Assembly: GCA_019420345.1 (NCBI GenBank)
Contig: JAHZHI010000011.1
Span: 118,006-182,005 of the forward strand
Direction of reading: 5' to 3'
Source: Peptococcaceae bacterium
Lineage (GTDB): Bacteria; Bacillota; Peptococcia; Peptococcales; Peptococcaceae
Length of the DNA stretch: 64,000 nt
The notes beneath the pieces are model-generated. The model did no database searches. It was not told the DNA's origin and worked only from the letters and a program-made list of their open reading frames with translations. The position numbers and the translations under genes are program-made. Positions 47,215 through 56,117 of the stretch are shown one piece after another; within the stretch, counting starts at the first letter, position 1; the number at the start of each line of letters is the position of its first letter.

Positions 47215-48717
47215 ATGAGTTCGACATCAAAAAAAGTATCAAAAACACATCCATCCTATTGGATCCATGCAGCAATTGGGCTACTGATCATGATTGGTTT
47301 TCCGCAGCTTGGACCATTTGAGCCCATTACAGAAACAGGCATGTGGGTTGCTGGCATTCTGATCGGCATGGTTTACTTATGGTCAACACTAGACAGTATT
47401 TGGCCAAGTCTCTTAGGCTTGCTCTTGTTTGCCTTGTATTCTGGCTATCTTGGTGAGGATGTAACAGGCTATGCGGCTGTAAAAGCGGTCTTTTTAAATG
47501 CAATCGGCAGTGATACCGTCATTACTGTGATGCTTGGGATGGTTCTCTTTGGCGCCATAGAGTATGTCGGATGCACAAAATACCTTGCCCGATTCTTTTT
47601 AACACGAAAAATCATCACGGGACGCCCATACATGTTCTTATTCATTGTTTTCTTCTGTTCTTATTTCATTTCCGGATTTACACTGGCCGTCGCTTCATTG
47701 CTGATCCTTTGGCCATTAATGTATGAGGCCATGCATGCGTTTGGTTATGATAATCATGATACAATATTCTGGACGTCTATTTTCGGTATTTATCTTGCCG
47801 CTACCTTAGGACAACCAATGTTTCCATTCAAAGGAGCTGCGTTAGTAGTTACTGGTGCCTTTACCAAAGCGACGTCTCTTGCGGTCAACTATCCTGCCTA
47901 CATTGCCTATAATTTTATTCTTTCCATGCTCTTATTAATTCTGTTTTTGCTATTTGTGAAATTCATTTTACGTCCAGACGTCAGCAAAATGAAAAACGTT
48001 AACCCAGAGCAATTTAACCAAAAGCCTTTGCCACCAATGAATCTTCAACAAAAAACAATGTTGTTAACTTGCTTGATATCCATTATCGCCCTACTTGCAC
48101 CAAGCTTGATGCCTGCAAGTTGGGCCATCACATCCATCCTAAACGCCTATGGCGCAACGGGTGTTCTTTCTGTCTGCATCATCGTCTTAATGCTTGTACG
48201 CTTTGAAGGCGGCCCAATGCTCAACTTCAAAGAAATCGCAAAACGTTCCATGTCTTGGGACATCATCTTCCTTGTTGCCGCAGCTGTTTACGTTTGCAAT
48301 GCAGTCGCAACTGACACAACCGGTTTAAAAGCTTTCATCGTTCAGATGCTTACCCCGCTGCTTGGCAACAAGCCTGATCTCGTCTTTGTTGGGATCTTAC
48401 TGCTCTTTGCTTTGATCACCACAAACTTTGCCAACAATGCCGGTATGGCAACCATCATCATTCCTATCGCACTGGCATTCCAGGATATGTATCCAAATGT
48501 ACCTATGATGTCTCTGTGTATGACCATCGGTATGATGGTATTCGTAGCATTGGCTACCCCAGCCGCTTCCCCATACTGCGCAATGCTGCATGCACAAAAA
48601 GACAAGATTACTTTCAAACAAATTGAAATCTGCGCATTGCCAATGTGCGTTATTACATGGATTTGCTACACATTCATCGGATATCCACTTGCTACGATTT
48701 TGTTTGGTGGGATGTAA
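47215..48717 (+). CDS. DASS (SLC13) anion transporter, copy 2
   Basis: This 500-residue polytopic membrane protein has about 11-12 hydrophobic segments. DASS features are GMWVAGILIGMVYLWSTLDS near 37-57, LGQPMFPFKGAALVVTGAF, and LITTNFANNAGMATIIIPIA near 405-425, and a short conserved end YPLATILFGGM. It probably imports a Na+-coupled anion such as a dicarboxylate, sulfate or a sulfated organic acid. It is divergent from Crp2. ATG 47215 was chosen because GAGGTGG precedes it. Confidence 0.9.
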   Translation: MSSTSKKVSKTHPSYWIHAAIGLLIMIGFPQLGPFEPITETGMWVAGILIGMVYLWSTLDSIWPSLLGLLLFALYSGYLGEDVTGYAAVKAVFLNAIGSDTVITVMLGMVLFGAIEYVGCTKYLARFFLTRKIITGRPYMFLFIVFFCSYFISGFTLAVASLLILWPLMYEAMHAFGYDNHDTIFWTSIFGIYLAATLGQPMFPFKGAALVVTGAFTKATSLAVNYPAYIAYNFILSMLLLILFLLFVKFILRPDVSKMKNVNPEQFNQKPLPPMNLQQKTMLLTCLISIIALLAPSLMPASWAITSILNAYGATGVLSVCIIVLMLVRFEGGPMLNFKEIAKRSMSWDIIFLVAAAVYVCNAVATDTTGLKAFIVQMLTPLLGNKPDLVFVGILLLFALITTNFANNAGMATIIIPIALAFQDMYPNVPMMSLCMTIGMMVFVALATPAASPYCAMLHAQKDKITFKQIEICALPMCVITWICYTFIGYPLATILFGGM

Positions 48718-48773
48718 TAAACACTAAAGCCGATCTCAATGAGCGAAAGTAAATATAAAAATATCGTTCATCA

Positions 48774-48808
48774 AAAAACTGGAATTCCTTTAGAATTCCA
48801 GTTTTTTT
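48774..48808 (+). terminator. terminator of DASS copy 2
   Basis: CTGGAATTC pairs with GAATTCCAG, with A-run before and TTTTTTT after. The gap to 49058 holds only this and the next hairpin. Confidence 0.85.
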
Positions 48809-48971
48809 GCAGCTTCTTTCAAACATTTTCCTGCATGCTATTTGATGATTTCCAAAAAAACAGTTCTATCTATACCACATTTTCCGATAATATAATATTT
48901 GGTAACTTCTATAACCATTCTCTTAATCTGCAATGTATTTTTATCCATTAGTGTGTGCTCGCACATAGTAA

Positions 48972-49030
48972 AAGCTCCTCATAGCGTAGTCCCGATTTTT
49001 TACTTCGAGACGCTGCTCTACGGGGAGCTT
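48972..49030 (-). terminator. long imperfect hairpin after ASST copy 3
   Basis: AAGCTCC (48972-48978) and GGAGCTT (49024-49030) close a structure containing GTAG/CTAC pairing inside. Leftward it is followed by TTTTAC. It probably terminates ASST3, although an RNA regulatory role is possible. Confidence 0.45.
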
Positions 49031-49058
49031 ATTAATATGCGTAAGTCCTCTTTTATTT

Positions 49059-50264
49059 TTACATTCTATTGGCTGCCTGCATGGCTTCAAAACCATAAAG
49101 TTGGTTCAATGCCTGCTGTGCATCCAAATCAAATTTCTTACCTTTCAAACCTGGATATTCCACTGGATAACGATGAGCGCGGAACACAGCATTCAAACGA
49201 CCAAAACGATTGCCGCTGTCGGTGTAAATTGGGTTGATGTATTCCCAAACAATTTCCTTATTAGGGGTGACTTCAAAGAAACGACCGGTCGCCCCTTCGT
49301 CGATCAAAGTGTTGCCGTTTGGCAAACGCTGCGCACTGGAAATGTAGGTGGAGTAGAAATCGACAGGGTTGTCAGCACGATATTCCCAAACGGTTTCTTC
49401 GGTTTTAGGATCGATTTCCAGAACACGGCTGAAGTCTGGTGGGAAAACAGCCGAGCTGCCATCTGGGTTTGCCACATAGTAGCGGCCATTGTCGAAGACC
49501 AGGATGTTGCCGTTTTCCAACTCAGTTGGATCGTGTGGGAAGGAGATCTGTTTGTTTGGCTGGTTGCCGTAACGCCAGTCAACCTTTCTTTCCTTGCGAT
49601 TCCAGATGTAAATGAGGCTCATGTTGTAGCTGGTGGAAATGATGCGTCCATCGGCCAATTCTTCAACAGAGTTAAGCCCTGGCCATACTTCACGCGTAGC
49701 ATGTGGAGTGAAAATATCAATGTCTGGATCAAGAATATCCGACAAACGCAGGCAATCAACTTCCGTGCCTTCAGGCGTCACTTCAACCATTTCAAAAGTA
49801 AACATTTGACCGCCTGGCTCGGTTCCAGGAGTACCACCTTTTACTTTTTCCTGTTCTTCAGGTGTCATTGGTGCATAACGAAGATACAGGGTATTGCCAT
49901 TTCTTAAGCGGCAGCGATCGTGGCAGTCATGCATTGGATCATCATGCTTCCATACAATATTCGAATCCCAGTCAAGTTCTACAATCGACGAAGAAGAGAA
50001 GGCCAAACCATATGGGTTCTGACGGCCAACTTCAGAGCAAGAGCAAAGCAAATTGCCGTTTTCCAAAAGCTCACCATGCATGCGCACCAAGCCCGGCACT
50101 GTCCAGTGGTGAACGATGTCCCCTTTCATATCAATCATATAAACATAGCTGAAGTCTTTGCCTTCCAACTGTTTGTCCACCTGTACCATTGGCGCGAAAA
50201 TGGTGTACCCAGCGAATGCTTTGTTTACTTGCCATTCTGTTAAACCATGTTTTGCTTTTCTCAT
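49059..50264 (-). CDS. arylsulfotransferase (ASST)-family protein, copy 3 (divergent)
   Basis: The 401-residue protein is shorter and more distant than copies 1 and 2. Landmarks are YMIDMKGDIVHHWTVPGLVR, HDDPMHDCHDRCRLRNGNTL, FPHDPTELENGNILVFDNGR, SSAQRLPNGNTLIDEGATGR and FRAHRYPVEYPGLKGK. It keeps the RAHRYP histidine that copies 1 and 2 replace by Tyr. No signal peptide. DASS3 lies directly upstream in the same direction, making an ASST-transporter pair. RBS GACAGGAGGAC. Confidence 0.85.
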   Translation of the reverse strand: MRKAKHGLTEWQVNKAFAGYTIFAPMVQVDKQLEGKDFSYVYMIDMKGDIVHHWTVPGLVRMHGELLENGNLLCSCSEVGRQNPYGLAFSSSSIVELDWDSNIVWKHDDPMHDCHDRCRLRNGNTLYLRYAPMTPEEQEKVKGGTPGTEPGGQMFTFEMVEVTPEGTEVDCLRLSDILDPDIDIFTPHATREVWPGLNSVEELADGRIISTSYNMSLIYIWNRKERKVDWRYGNQPNKQISFPHDPTELENGNILVFDNGRYYVANPDGSSAVFPPDFSRVLEIDPKTEETVWEYRADNPVDFYSTYISSAQRLPNGNTLIDEGATGRFFEVTPNKEIVWEYINPIYTDSGNRFGRLNAVFRAHRYPVEYPGLKGKKFDLDAQQALNQLYGFEAMQAANRM

Positions 50265-50367
50265 TTTTTGTCCTCCTGTCTAATAAAAAACGATCAATGA
50301 TTATCAACTGATTGCAGTGTACTATAAGAAACCGTCAAGTCTCAGTAATTAAAACTACATGCAGAAA

Positions 50368-51846
50368 TTAATATACGATATTTGCCGCTGGCAATACGCC
50401 AAACAATGCAACCACCAACATAATGATCATGGCACATAATGCCAATTTGAAAATGGTTTTCTTATCAATCCACTCAGTGTTAGAGTAAATCATAGCCGCC
50501 TGTGTGGAAGCTGCTGGTGTAAGCAGCGCAGACTGTACAGAAAACATCAGCGTGATGGCCATAACAACTGGATTGATGCCATAAGAAGCCACCAATGGGC
50601 AAAGCATCGGAACGAAGATGATCAATAATACGGCATTGTGTGAAAACTGAGTGATGATGGCCAAAGCGATCGAAATAAACGCAATGGCGAGCAATGGTGA
50701 CATGTCCCCAATCTGGCTCTTTAAAAATTGTTCACACGCTGCCAACACACCCGATTCATCCGACTCCAATGCTGCTGAAATTGGCATCGTGGAAGCCAGC
50801 AAGATAATAACATCCCAGTTAACACCTTTAATGGCGGACTTACCCCAGTTTAAAAGGCCTTCATTTTCACTGGATTTTTTATCACGCAAAATCATCAGTG
50901 CAATGATGACAACAATGGCCGAACCAGAAACACTCAACGTAGAGAGTTGAGAAACGACTGGCCAGGTTTTTGGCAAAATGCCCGGTAAAAGCAACATGGC
51001 CAGAAATACCAACAAGGCACCCAATGCTGTTTTTTGATCGCTGTTCATCTTTTCGCCACGCAGATAACCGAAACGGTCCACCTTTTCGGATAAAGCACCG
51101 GTGTCTGGGCGGAAAAGCAGTTTGCAAGCCAAGGTGTATAAAATAACGATAATAATGCCAAAGAAAATGTTAAATACAGAGAATGTAACATAGTTTACCG
51201 TCAGGCCAACAGAAGACTGCATCATACCAAGTACAATGACATCCATTGGATTGAACGGCATGGTAATGGCGCCTAAGGTACCACCTAAGACAATGCCAAA
51301 CAACACGCAATTGACAAATGGCGCACGTTTTTCAAAGCCCAATTCACGGCTGATATTGTAGAAAACACTCCACAACACAATGATGGCCGCAAAGATGTAG
51401 GTAAAAGTCGAAAGCACCCAGGCACTAATAACCATCATTGCCAGAAAAACATAGGGACGACCGATAACAATTTTCCGGCTAATGAACCAGTTTGCGATCC
51501 AACGGTTCAGGCCACTCTGCTCCATAAAAGCGGCGAAGATAAACACAAATAAAGTAATAATAACAATGTCTGCGCCAAACCCCTGCAAAAAGCTCTCCTG
51601 AACTGTCATTAAACCAGTAAAGCCGCACGCCACCATCCCAAGCAGTGATGGCCAAATCATGCTAACGAACGTCCAACCATAAAGCACCCCAAGAAAAATC
51701 CCTAAGGCATCCATCCCTGTGTGAGTAATTGCATCCGTGAACGGCGGAATAAATTGAAACCCAAACATAATTACAATACAGATCAGAGAGTGAATATAAT
51801 ACTTCATTCTTTGACCTTCCAACGATTGATTTTTGGCTCTAGCCAT
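50368..51846 (-). CDS. DASS (SLC13) anion transporter, copy 3
   Basis: The 492-residue polytopic protein has DASS hallmarks: GMDALGIFLGVLYGWTFVSM near 30-50, GTLGAITMPFNPMDVIVLGM, IITQFSHNAVLLIIFVPMLC, and TPAASTQAAMIYSNTEWIDK near the end. ATG 51846 with AAGGAAGTG was preferred over a longer start. It is the transporter of set 3, immediately upstream of ASST3. The differences from copies 1 and 2 in the substrate regions (QFSHN versus NFANN) suggest a different ligand. Confidence 0.9.
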   Translation of the reverse strand: MARAKNQSLEGQRMKYYIHSLICIVIMFGFQFIPPFTDAITHTGMDALGIFLGVLYGWTFVSMIWPSLLGMVACGFTGLMTVQESFLQGFGADIVIITLFVFIFAAFMEQSGLNRWIANWFISRKIVIGRPYVFLAMMVISAWVLSTFTYIFAAIIVLWSVFYNISRELGFEKRAPFVNCVLFGIVLGGTLGAITMPFNPMDVIVLGMMQSSVGLTVNYVTFSVFNIFFGIIIVILYTLACKLLFRPDTGALSEKVDRFGYLRGEKMNSDQKTALGALLVFLAMLLLPGILPKTWPVVSQLSTLSVSGSAIVVIIALMILRDKKSSENEGLLNWGKSAIKGVNWDVIILLASTMPISAALESDESGVLAACEQFLKSQIGDMSPLLAIAFISIALAIITQFSHNAVLLIIFVPMLCPLVASYGINPVVMAITLMFSVQSALLTPAASTQAAMIYSNTEWIDKKTIFKLALCAMIIMLVVALFGVLPAANIVY

Positions 51847-51925
51847 TCTGAAACACTTCCTTCTTATTGATTCAATCAACGTTTTTTATTATTGTAGCCC
51901 TTTCTGTTTTTTTCATCGGTAATCG

Positions 51926-51970
51926 AAACTACATCAAAGATTTTTTTATAGAAAATATTTAATGTAGTTT
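51926..51970. promoter_or_regulatory. 9-bp inverted repeat between DASS3 and the SDR gene
   Basis: AAACTACAT (51926-51934) and ATGTAGTTT (51962-51970) are perfect complements 27 bp apart in the divergent gap. AAACTACAT occurs again at about 50353, just past the DASS3 3-prime end. They may be sites for the set 3 regulator at 52903. Confidence 0.5.
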
Positions 51971-52056
51971 GAACAACGGACGAAAACAAAGAACCATGGT
52001 ATAACTATTACAAGATGAATGAATGATTGTTTATGACTTTTAAGGAGGAAGCATTT

Positions 52057-52830
52057 ATGTCTATTTTCTCACTCGCTGGAAAAAACGCGATCATTACCGG
52101 CGCTGGACGTGGTATTGGCGCAGAACTCGCTAAAGATTTTGCAAAAGCCGGTGCCAACATAATGTTGGTCAGCCGCACACAGTCCGATCTGGATAAAGTC
52201 GCCAATGAAATCAAAACATTTGCACCGGAGCAAACCGTCATCGGTCACGCTTGTGATGTTTCTGATGTCAATGCTGTACAGAACATGGTCAATGAAGCAG
52301 AAAAAATTTTTGGCAGCATTGATATTCTCGTCAACAACGCTGGCATCAATAAAAAAATGCCTTTTCTGGATGTTGACCTTGACACCTGGCAATCCATCAT
52401 TAACATCAATCTGACCGGACAGTTCATCGTAGCACAAACCGTAGCTAAAAAAATGGCGGAAAGCGGCAAAGGCGGCAGCATTGTCAGCATGGCATCCGTC
52501 GGTGGCTTCATCGCCTTGCAAAACACCAGCCCATATTGCGCCAGCAAAGGCGGCATTCTGCAAATGACCCGCGTTATGGCCAGCGACCTAGCGCCATACC
52601 ATATTCGTGTCAACGCCATTTGCCCAGGCTTTATCGATACAGGCCTGCTTGAAAACAATCCTCAGCGCGACAAACTTGTTGAACAATTCAAGCACTCTAC
52701 CCCGCTTGGCCGCGTCGGTAATGTTCGCGATCTTTCTGGCGCCGCTATTTTCCTTGCCAGCGATGCCGCCAGCTACATCACTGGTACTCAAATCACCGTC
52801 GATGGCGGCATGAGCTGCGTCATTTCATAA
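52057..52830 (+). CDS. short-chain dehydrogenase/reductase
   Basis: The 257-residue classical SDR has a cofactor loop ITGAGRGIGAELAKDFAKAG (residues near 12-31), NNAGINKK, catalytic Ser and YxxxK in GGFIALQNTSPYCASKGGIL, and a C-terminal ASDAASYITGTQITVDGGMS. It oxidises or reduces an alcohol/ketone with NAD(P)H, similar to gluconate 5-dehydrogenases and FabG. Position between DASS3 and Crp3 suggests it acts on the compound handled by set 3. RBS TAAGGAGGAAGC. Confidence 0.9.
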   Translation: MSIFSLAGKNAIITGAGRGIGAELAKDFAKAGANIMLVSRTQSDLDKVANEIKTFAPEQTVIGHACDVSDVNAVQNMVNEAEKIFGSIDILVNNAGINKKMPFLDVDLDTWQSIININLTGQFIVAQTVAKKMAESGKGGSIVSMASVGGFIALQNTSPYCASKGGILQMTRVMASDLAPYHIRVNAICPGFIDTGLLENNPQRDKLVEQFKHSTPLGRVGNVRDLSGAAIFLASDAASYITGTQITVDGGMSCVIS

Positions 52831-52847
52831 AATCAACTTTAAATAAC

Positions 52848-52895
52848 AAAAAGCACCGCACTCATCGGCAGAATCGGATGAGTGTGGTGCTTTTT
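52848..52895. terminator. bidirectional terminator between SDR and the set 3 regulator
   Basis: AAAAAGCACC and ACTCATC pair with GATGAGT and GGTGCTTTTT, T-runs on both strands, serving the two convergent genes. Confidence 0.85.
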
Positions 52896-52902
52896 GTTTA
52901 TT

Positions 52903-53595
52903 CTATTTGTTTATTTCTCCTTCGAACGCAAGATCGCGCAAGGCATCCCGATCGTTCACCGTCCATGTTTTATGTTTCGTTTGCTCGATGATTCCCATCT
53001 TACGCAATTCATTGATATAGTTGGTCACTGTTACGCGGTGTAAACCAGTCATATCCGCGATTTCCTGATGCAGCAAGGGACGATTGATATCGGAACGCTC
53101 GTCAAAATAGTAACAGAATAAAATGCGTGCTATACGCTGCAACGGTTTTGACAAGGACAGGTCTGCTACCTGCCACCCTAAAACACGACACTTCAACGCC
53201 AAAGCATGTATCACCATATAACGAATGCTTGAAAGCTCCATCAGTTTCTGCTTAAAAGATTCATCCAGGCTATATATAACGGTATCTTCTTCGGCAAGGC
53301 AATTATAGTGGACTGGCTGTCCATGAAAAAAACATTCAATCGCAACAAACATATCTGTACGATACACTGTTTTCTCAATGCCTTCATCATTGGAAACAAA
53401 ACATCTCGCCAAACCTTTGTCTATAAATAGAAATTCATTCACCATATCGCCATCGAACAGAATGTAGCTTCCCTGTTGATATACTTGACGTTTGCCATGC
53501 TCTTTTATAAATGCACGATCCATTTCATCAATGTTCCCTAACCGTGACTCTGTAAACCAAGGCGAAGTAGTCGCAATGACAGCATTTTGATCCAT
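52903..53595 (-). CDS. Crp/Fnr-family transcriptional regulator, set 3
   Basis: The 230-residue protein has an effector barrel (QVYQQGSYILFDGDMVNEFL, then YRTDMFVAIECFFHGQPVHY) and a winged HTH (LLHQEIADMTGLHRVTVTNY). The only cysteines are scattered (RCFVS, ECFFH, YNCLA, KCRVL, FCYYF), so an Fe-S sensor is not clear. It is convergent with the SDR gene and probably regulates set 3. Its start has AGGGAAGAAAA. Confidence 0.85.
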   Translation of the reverse strand: MDQNAVIATTSPWFTESRLGNIDEMDRAFIKEHGKRQVYQQGSYILFDGDMVNEFLFIDKGLARCFVSNDEGIEKTVYRTDMFVAIECFFHGQPVHYNCLAEEDTVIYSLDESFKQKLMELSSIRYMVIHALALKCRVLGWQVADLSLSKPLQRIARILFCYYFDERSDINRPLLHQEIADMTGLHRVTVTNYINELRKMGIIEQTKHKTWTVNDRDALRDLAFEGEINK

Positions 53596-53631
53596 TTTCT
53601 TCCCTCTATTTCTATTTTATCCAACAAAAAA

Positions 53632-53682
53632 ACTTGACCTTAGCACTAGAGTATAACGTCTGTATACTAAGGTCAAGTTTTG
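53632..53682 (-). terminator. terminator of pyrG
   Basis: AAACTTGACCTTAG pairs with CTAAGGTCAAGTTT (14 bp), extended by AGTATA/TATACT inside; leftward it is followed by a run of T. It lies in the gap before the set 3 regulator start. Confidence 0.85.
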
Positions 53683-53713
53683 TTTAAGCAATCAACATTC
53701 AAAGAAATAACGT

Positions 53714-55321
53714 TTACTTCGCTTCACTATATTTCTTTGCTGCGCCGATGAAGCCCTTGAAAATGCTCTGTGGGCGATTTGGACGAGAAACGAATTCTGG
53801 ATGGAACTGGCTGGCAATAAAGAATGGATGATCTGGCAGTTCGATGATTTCAACAAGCTTGCCGTCTGGAGAAAGGCCAGAGAATACCATGCCTTTATTA
53901 GCAAAAATTTCACGGAAATCATTATTAAACTCATAACGATGACGATGACGTTCGCCGACTTCTTCACAGCCATAGAGCTCACGTGCAAGGGTGCCTTCTA
54001 CTAAACGGCATGGATATTGGCCAAGACGCTGAGTGCCGCCCATATCTTCGACATCCTGCTGGTCAACCATCAGATCAATAATGTTGTGCGGTGTATGTTT
54101 ATCAAATTCTGCAGAATTTGCATCTTCCCAGCCAATGACGTTGCGGGCAAATTCAACAGCAGCCATCTGCATGCCTAAGCAGATCCCCATGAATGGCACT
54201 TTGTTTTCACGTGCATATTGGATAGCAGTAATCTTCCCTTCGATGCCACGTTCACCGAAACCACCTGGTACAAGAATGCCATCTACTTCACGCAAATAAC
54301 TTGCTACATTGTCTGGTGTGATGGTTTCTGCATCAACCCAATCAATGTGAATGTCTACATCATGATGGAAACCAGCATGACTCAACGATTCAACGACAGA
54401 AAGATAAGCATCATGCAGCTGTACATATTTACCAACGAGAGCAATGCGCACACTTTGGTTGATCTTGCCAATACGATCCACCAGTGCCACCCATTCGCTC
54501 ATATCAGCTGGACGTGCTTCCAATTTTAATTTACGGCAAACGATGTCATCCATGCCCTGCGCCTGCAGGTTTAATGGCACCTGATACAAAATGGATGCGT
54601 CACGGGATTCAATGATGGCTTCCGGTTCTACATCGCAGAAGAGCGCCAATTTATCACGCATGCTCTGGCTCATGGCCTTTTCTGTGCGAACAACAAGGAT
54701 ATCTGGCTGAATCCCCATGCCGCGTAATTCTTTGACACTGTGCTGAGTTGGTTTTGTTTTCATTTCTCCTGCTGCATGCAGATATGGAATCAGCGTGGTA
54801 TGAATATACAGCACATTATCCGCACCAACAGTGCTCTTCATTTGGCGAATGGCTTCAATGAATGGTGTAGATTCAATATCCCCAACAGTACCGCCAACTT
54901 CAGTGATGACAATCTCCGCGTCAGAAGTTTCACCAGCGCGGCGAATCTTTTCCTTGAGCATGTCAGTGATGTGTGGAATAACCTGAACGGTCGCACCAAG
55001 ATAATCACCGCGGCGTTCTTTGCGGATAACTTCTGAGTACACCTTCCCAGTTGTCACATTGGAGTATTTGTTCAGATTGATATCAATAAAACGTTCATAG
55101 TGACCGAGGTCCAAGTCGGTTTCAGTACCATCTTCAGTTACAAACACTTCACCATGTTGATAGGGGCTCATTGTCCCTGGGTCAACGTTGATGTATGGGT
55201 CGAACTTCTGAATGGTAATCTTGTACCCTTTATTTTTCAGTAAACGTCCCAAAGATGCTGCGACGATCCCTTTCCCGATCGAAGAAACGACACCGCCTGT
55301 CACGAAGATGTATTTTGTCAT
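53714..55321 (-). CDS. pyrG: CTP synthase
   Basis: The 535-residue enzyme makes CTP from UTP, ATP and glutamine in the cytoplasm. The synthetase half starts TKYIFVTGGVVSSIGKGIVA, with the GTMSPYQHGEVFVTEDGTET region. The glutaminase half has GILVPGGFGERG, the nucleophile Cys in MGICLGMQMAAVE, and a C-terminal His/Glu dyad (SQFHPEF). Length matches the family. It is transcribed alone from a promoter at 55421-55449 with a CTP-sensing attenuator leader (55344-55414). Confidence 0.97.
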   Translation of the reverse strand: MTKYIFVTGGVVSSIGKGIVAASLGRLLKNKGYKITIQKFDPYINVDPGTMSPYQHGEVFVTEDGTETDLDLGHYERFIDINLNKYSNVTTGKVYSEVIRKERRGDYLGATVQVIPHITDMLKEKIRRAGETSDAEIVITEVGGTVGDIESTPFIEAIRQMKSTVGADNVLYIHTTLIPYLHAAGEMKTKPTQHSVKELRGMGIQPDILVVRTEKAMSQSMRDKLALFCDVEPEAIIESRDASILYQVPLNLQAQGMDDIVCRKLKLEARPADMSEWVALVDRIGKINQSVRIALVGKYVQLHDAYLSVVESLSHAGFHHDVDIHIDWVDAETITPDNVASYLREVDGILVPGGFGERGIEGKITAIQYARENKVPFMGICLGMQMAAVEFARNVIGWEDANSAEFDKHTPHNIIDLMVDQQDVEDMGGTQRLGQYPCRLVEGTLARELYGCEEVGERHRHRYEFNNDFREIFANKGMVFSGLSPDGKLVEIIELPDHPFFIASQFHPEFVSRPNRPQSIFKGFIGAAKKYSEAK

Positions 55322-55343
55322 AAAGTTCCTCCTTGTTTATATA

Positions 55344-55414
55344 ACAAAAAAAATCCCTATTCACACGAATAGGGACGTAAGACCTGAATTGACCCTTTTT
55401 CTCAAAGGGTGCCC
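55344..55414 (-). promoter_or_regulatory. CTP-responsive attenuator leader of pyrG
   Basis: The predicted transcript starts GGGCACCC at 55414, the GGGC start used for reiterative G addition in Bacillus subtilis pyrG. It then forms an intrinsic terminator just before the gene: stem TCCCTATTC/GAATAGGGA (55354-55375) followed by a long U-run. At low CTP, extra G residues at the 5-prime end should pair with the C-rich side of the stem and prevent termination. The arrangement is seen; the mechanism is by analogy. Confidence 0.75.
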
Positions 55415-55420
55415 TATTAA

Positions 55421-55449
55421 ATGATACAGATTATTGTCCGTTCCGTCAA
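55421..55449 (-). promoter_or_regulatory. pyrG promoter
   Basis: On the minus strand TTGACG (55449-55444), a 17-base spacer and TATCAT (55426-55421), seven bases before the GGGC start. It begins ten bases beyond the stop of the upstream DUF4241 gene. Confidence 0.75.
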
Positions 55450-55458
55450 GCAAAAACA

Positions 55459-56097
55459 TCAATCGACAACAAGAAAATCAATGGCCATGCAAACCACTTT
55501 GCCATCTTTATAGCCCCAGTAAGCAGGGTAACCCTTTTCATCAGGGCTGCCGCCAACCATAGTGATCAAGTTGACATCCAACTTTGGCAGCTTAGAGTTT
55601 GCTACACCACCATTGGCGAAATATGTTGCACCAATCTGTTTTTCAATATCTTCCAGCACTTCTGCAGATTCTTCCAAATGTTCCAGAAGCCATCCCACTG
55701 TTTGCTCCGCGCAAACGGTCACATTTCCGCTTTCTGTAGCCACACCATAATAGCCGTCATCCGGTATGTCGTCTGCATCAACATGATTCGGCAGACACAT
55801 TTTCCATTCATCAGGCACCGCTTCCTCATCAAACTGCAGCAAAAAACCCGCAATTTTTACTTCATCGTGCGGTTCAAGATGGACCGTGAACGTTGACACA
55901 GGAAATTTATTATTAGGGATATCTTCAGAAACAACCACACCATAATTGATGGCATAAGGGTCCGCCATTACGATACGGCCTTTGGTTACAACAAGCACGC
56001 CTTGTGGCTCTTTGACCACAAAATAACTGTCATTGCAGCCTTTGTAATGCATTTTTCCAGAGAACATAAAATCAAGAAAGTTTTTATTTATATACAT
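55459..56097 (-). CDS. DUF4241-type protein
   Basis: The 212-residue protein has VVVTKGRIVMADPYAINYG and the DDGYYGVATESGNVTVCAEQ region, and ends with PAYWGYKDGKVVCMAIDFLV, the layout of DUF4241, a family often found as an immunity-type or accessory protein. It is soluble, without a signal peptide. GAAGGAAC lies 11 bases ahead of ATG 56097. No toxin gene is seen beside it. Function unknown. Confidence 0.7.
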   Translation of the reverse strand: MYINKNFLDFMFSGKMHYKGCNDSYFVVKEPQGVLVVTKGRIVMADPYAINYGVVVSEDIPNNKFPVSTFTVHLEPHDEVKIAGFLLQFDEEAVPDEWKMCLPNHVDADDIPDDGYYGVATESGNVTVCAEQTVGWLLEHLEESAEVLEDIEKQIGATYFANGGVANSKLPKLDVNLITMVGGSPDEKGYPAYWGYKDGKVVCMAIDFLVVD

Positions 56098-56117
56098 TTA
56101 AAAATGTTCCTTCCCAT

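Noticed and set aside
48739..48951. Short frame after DASS copy 2
   Set aside because: It reads straight through a strong terminator, lacks a ribosome site and has no protein-like features.
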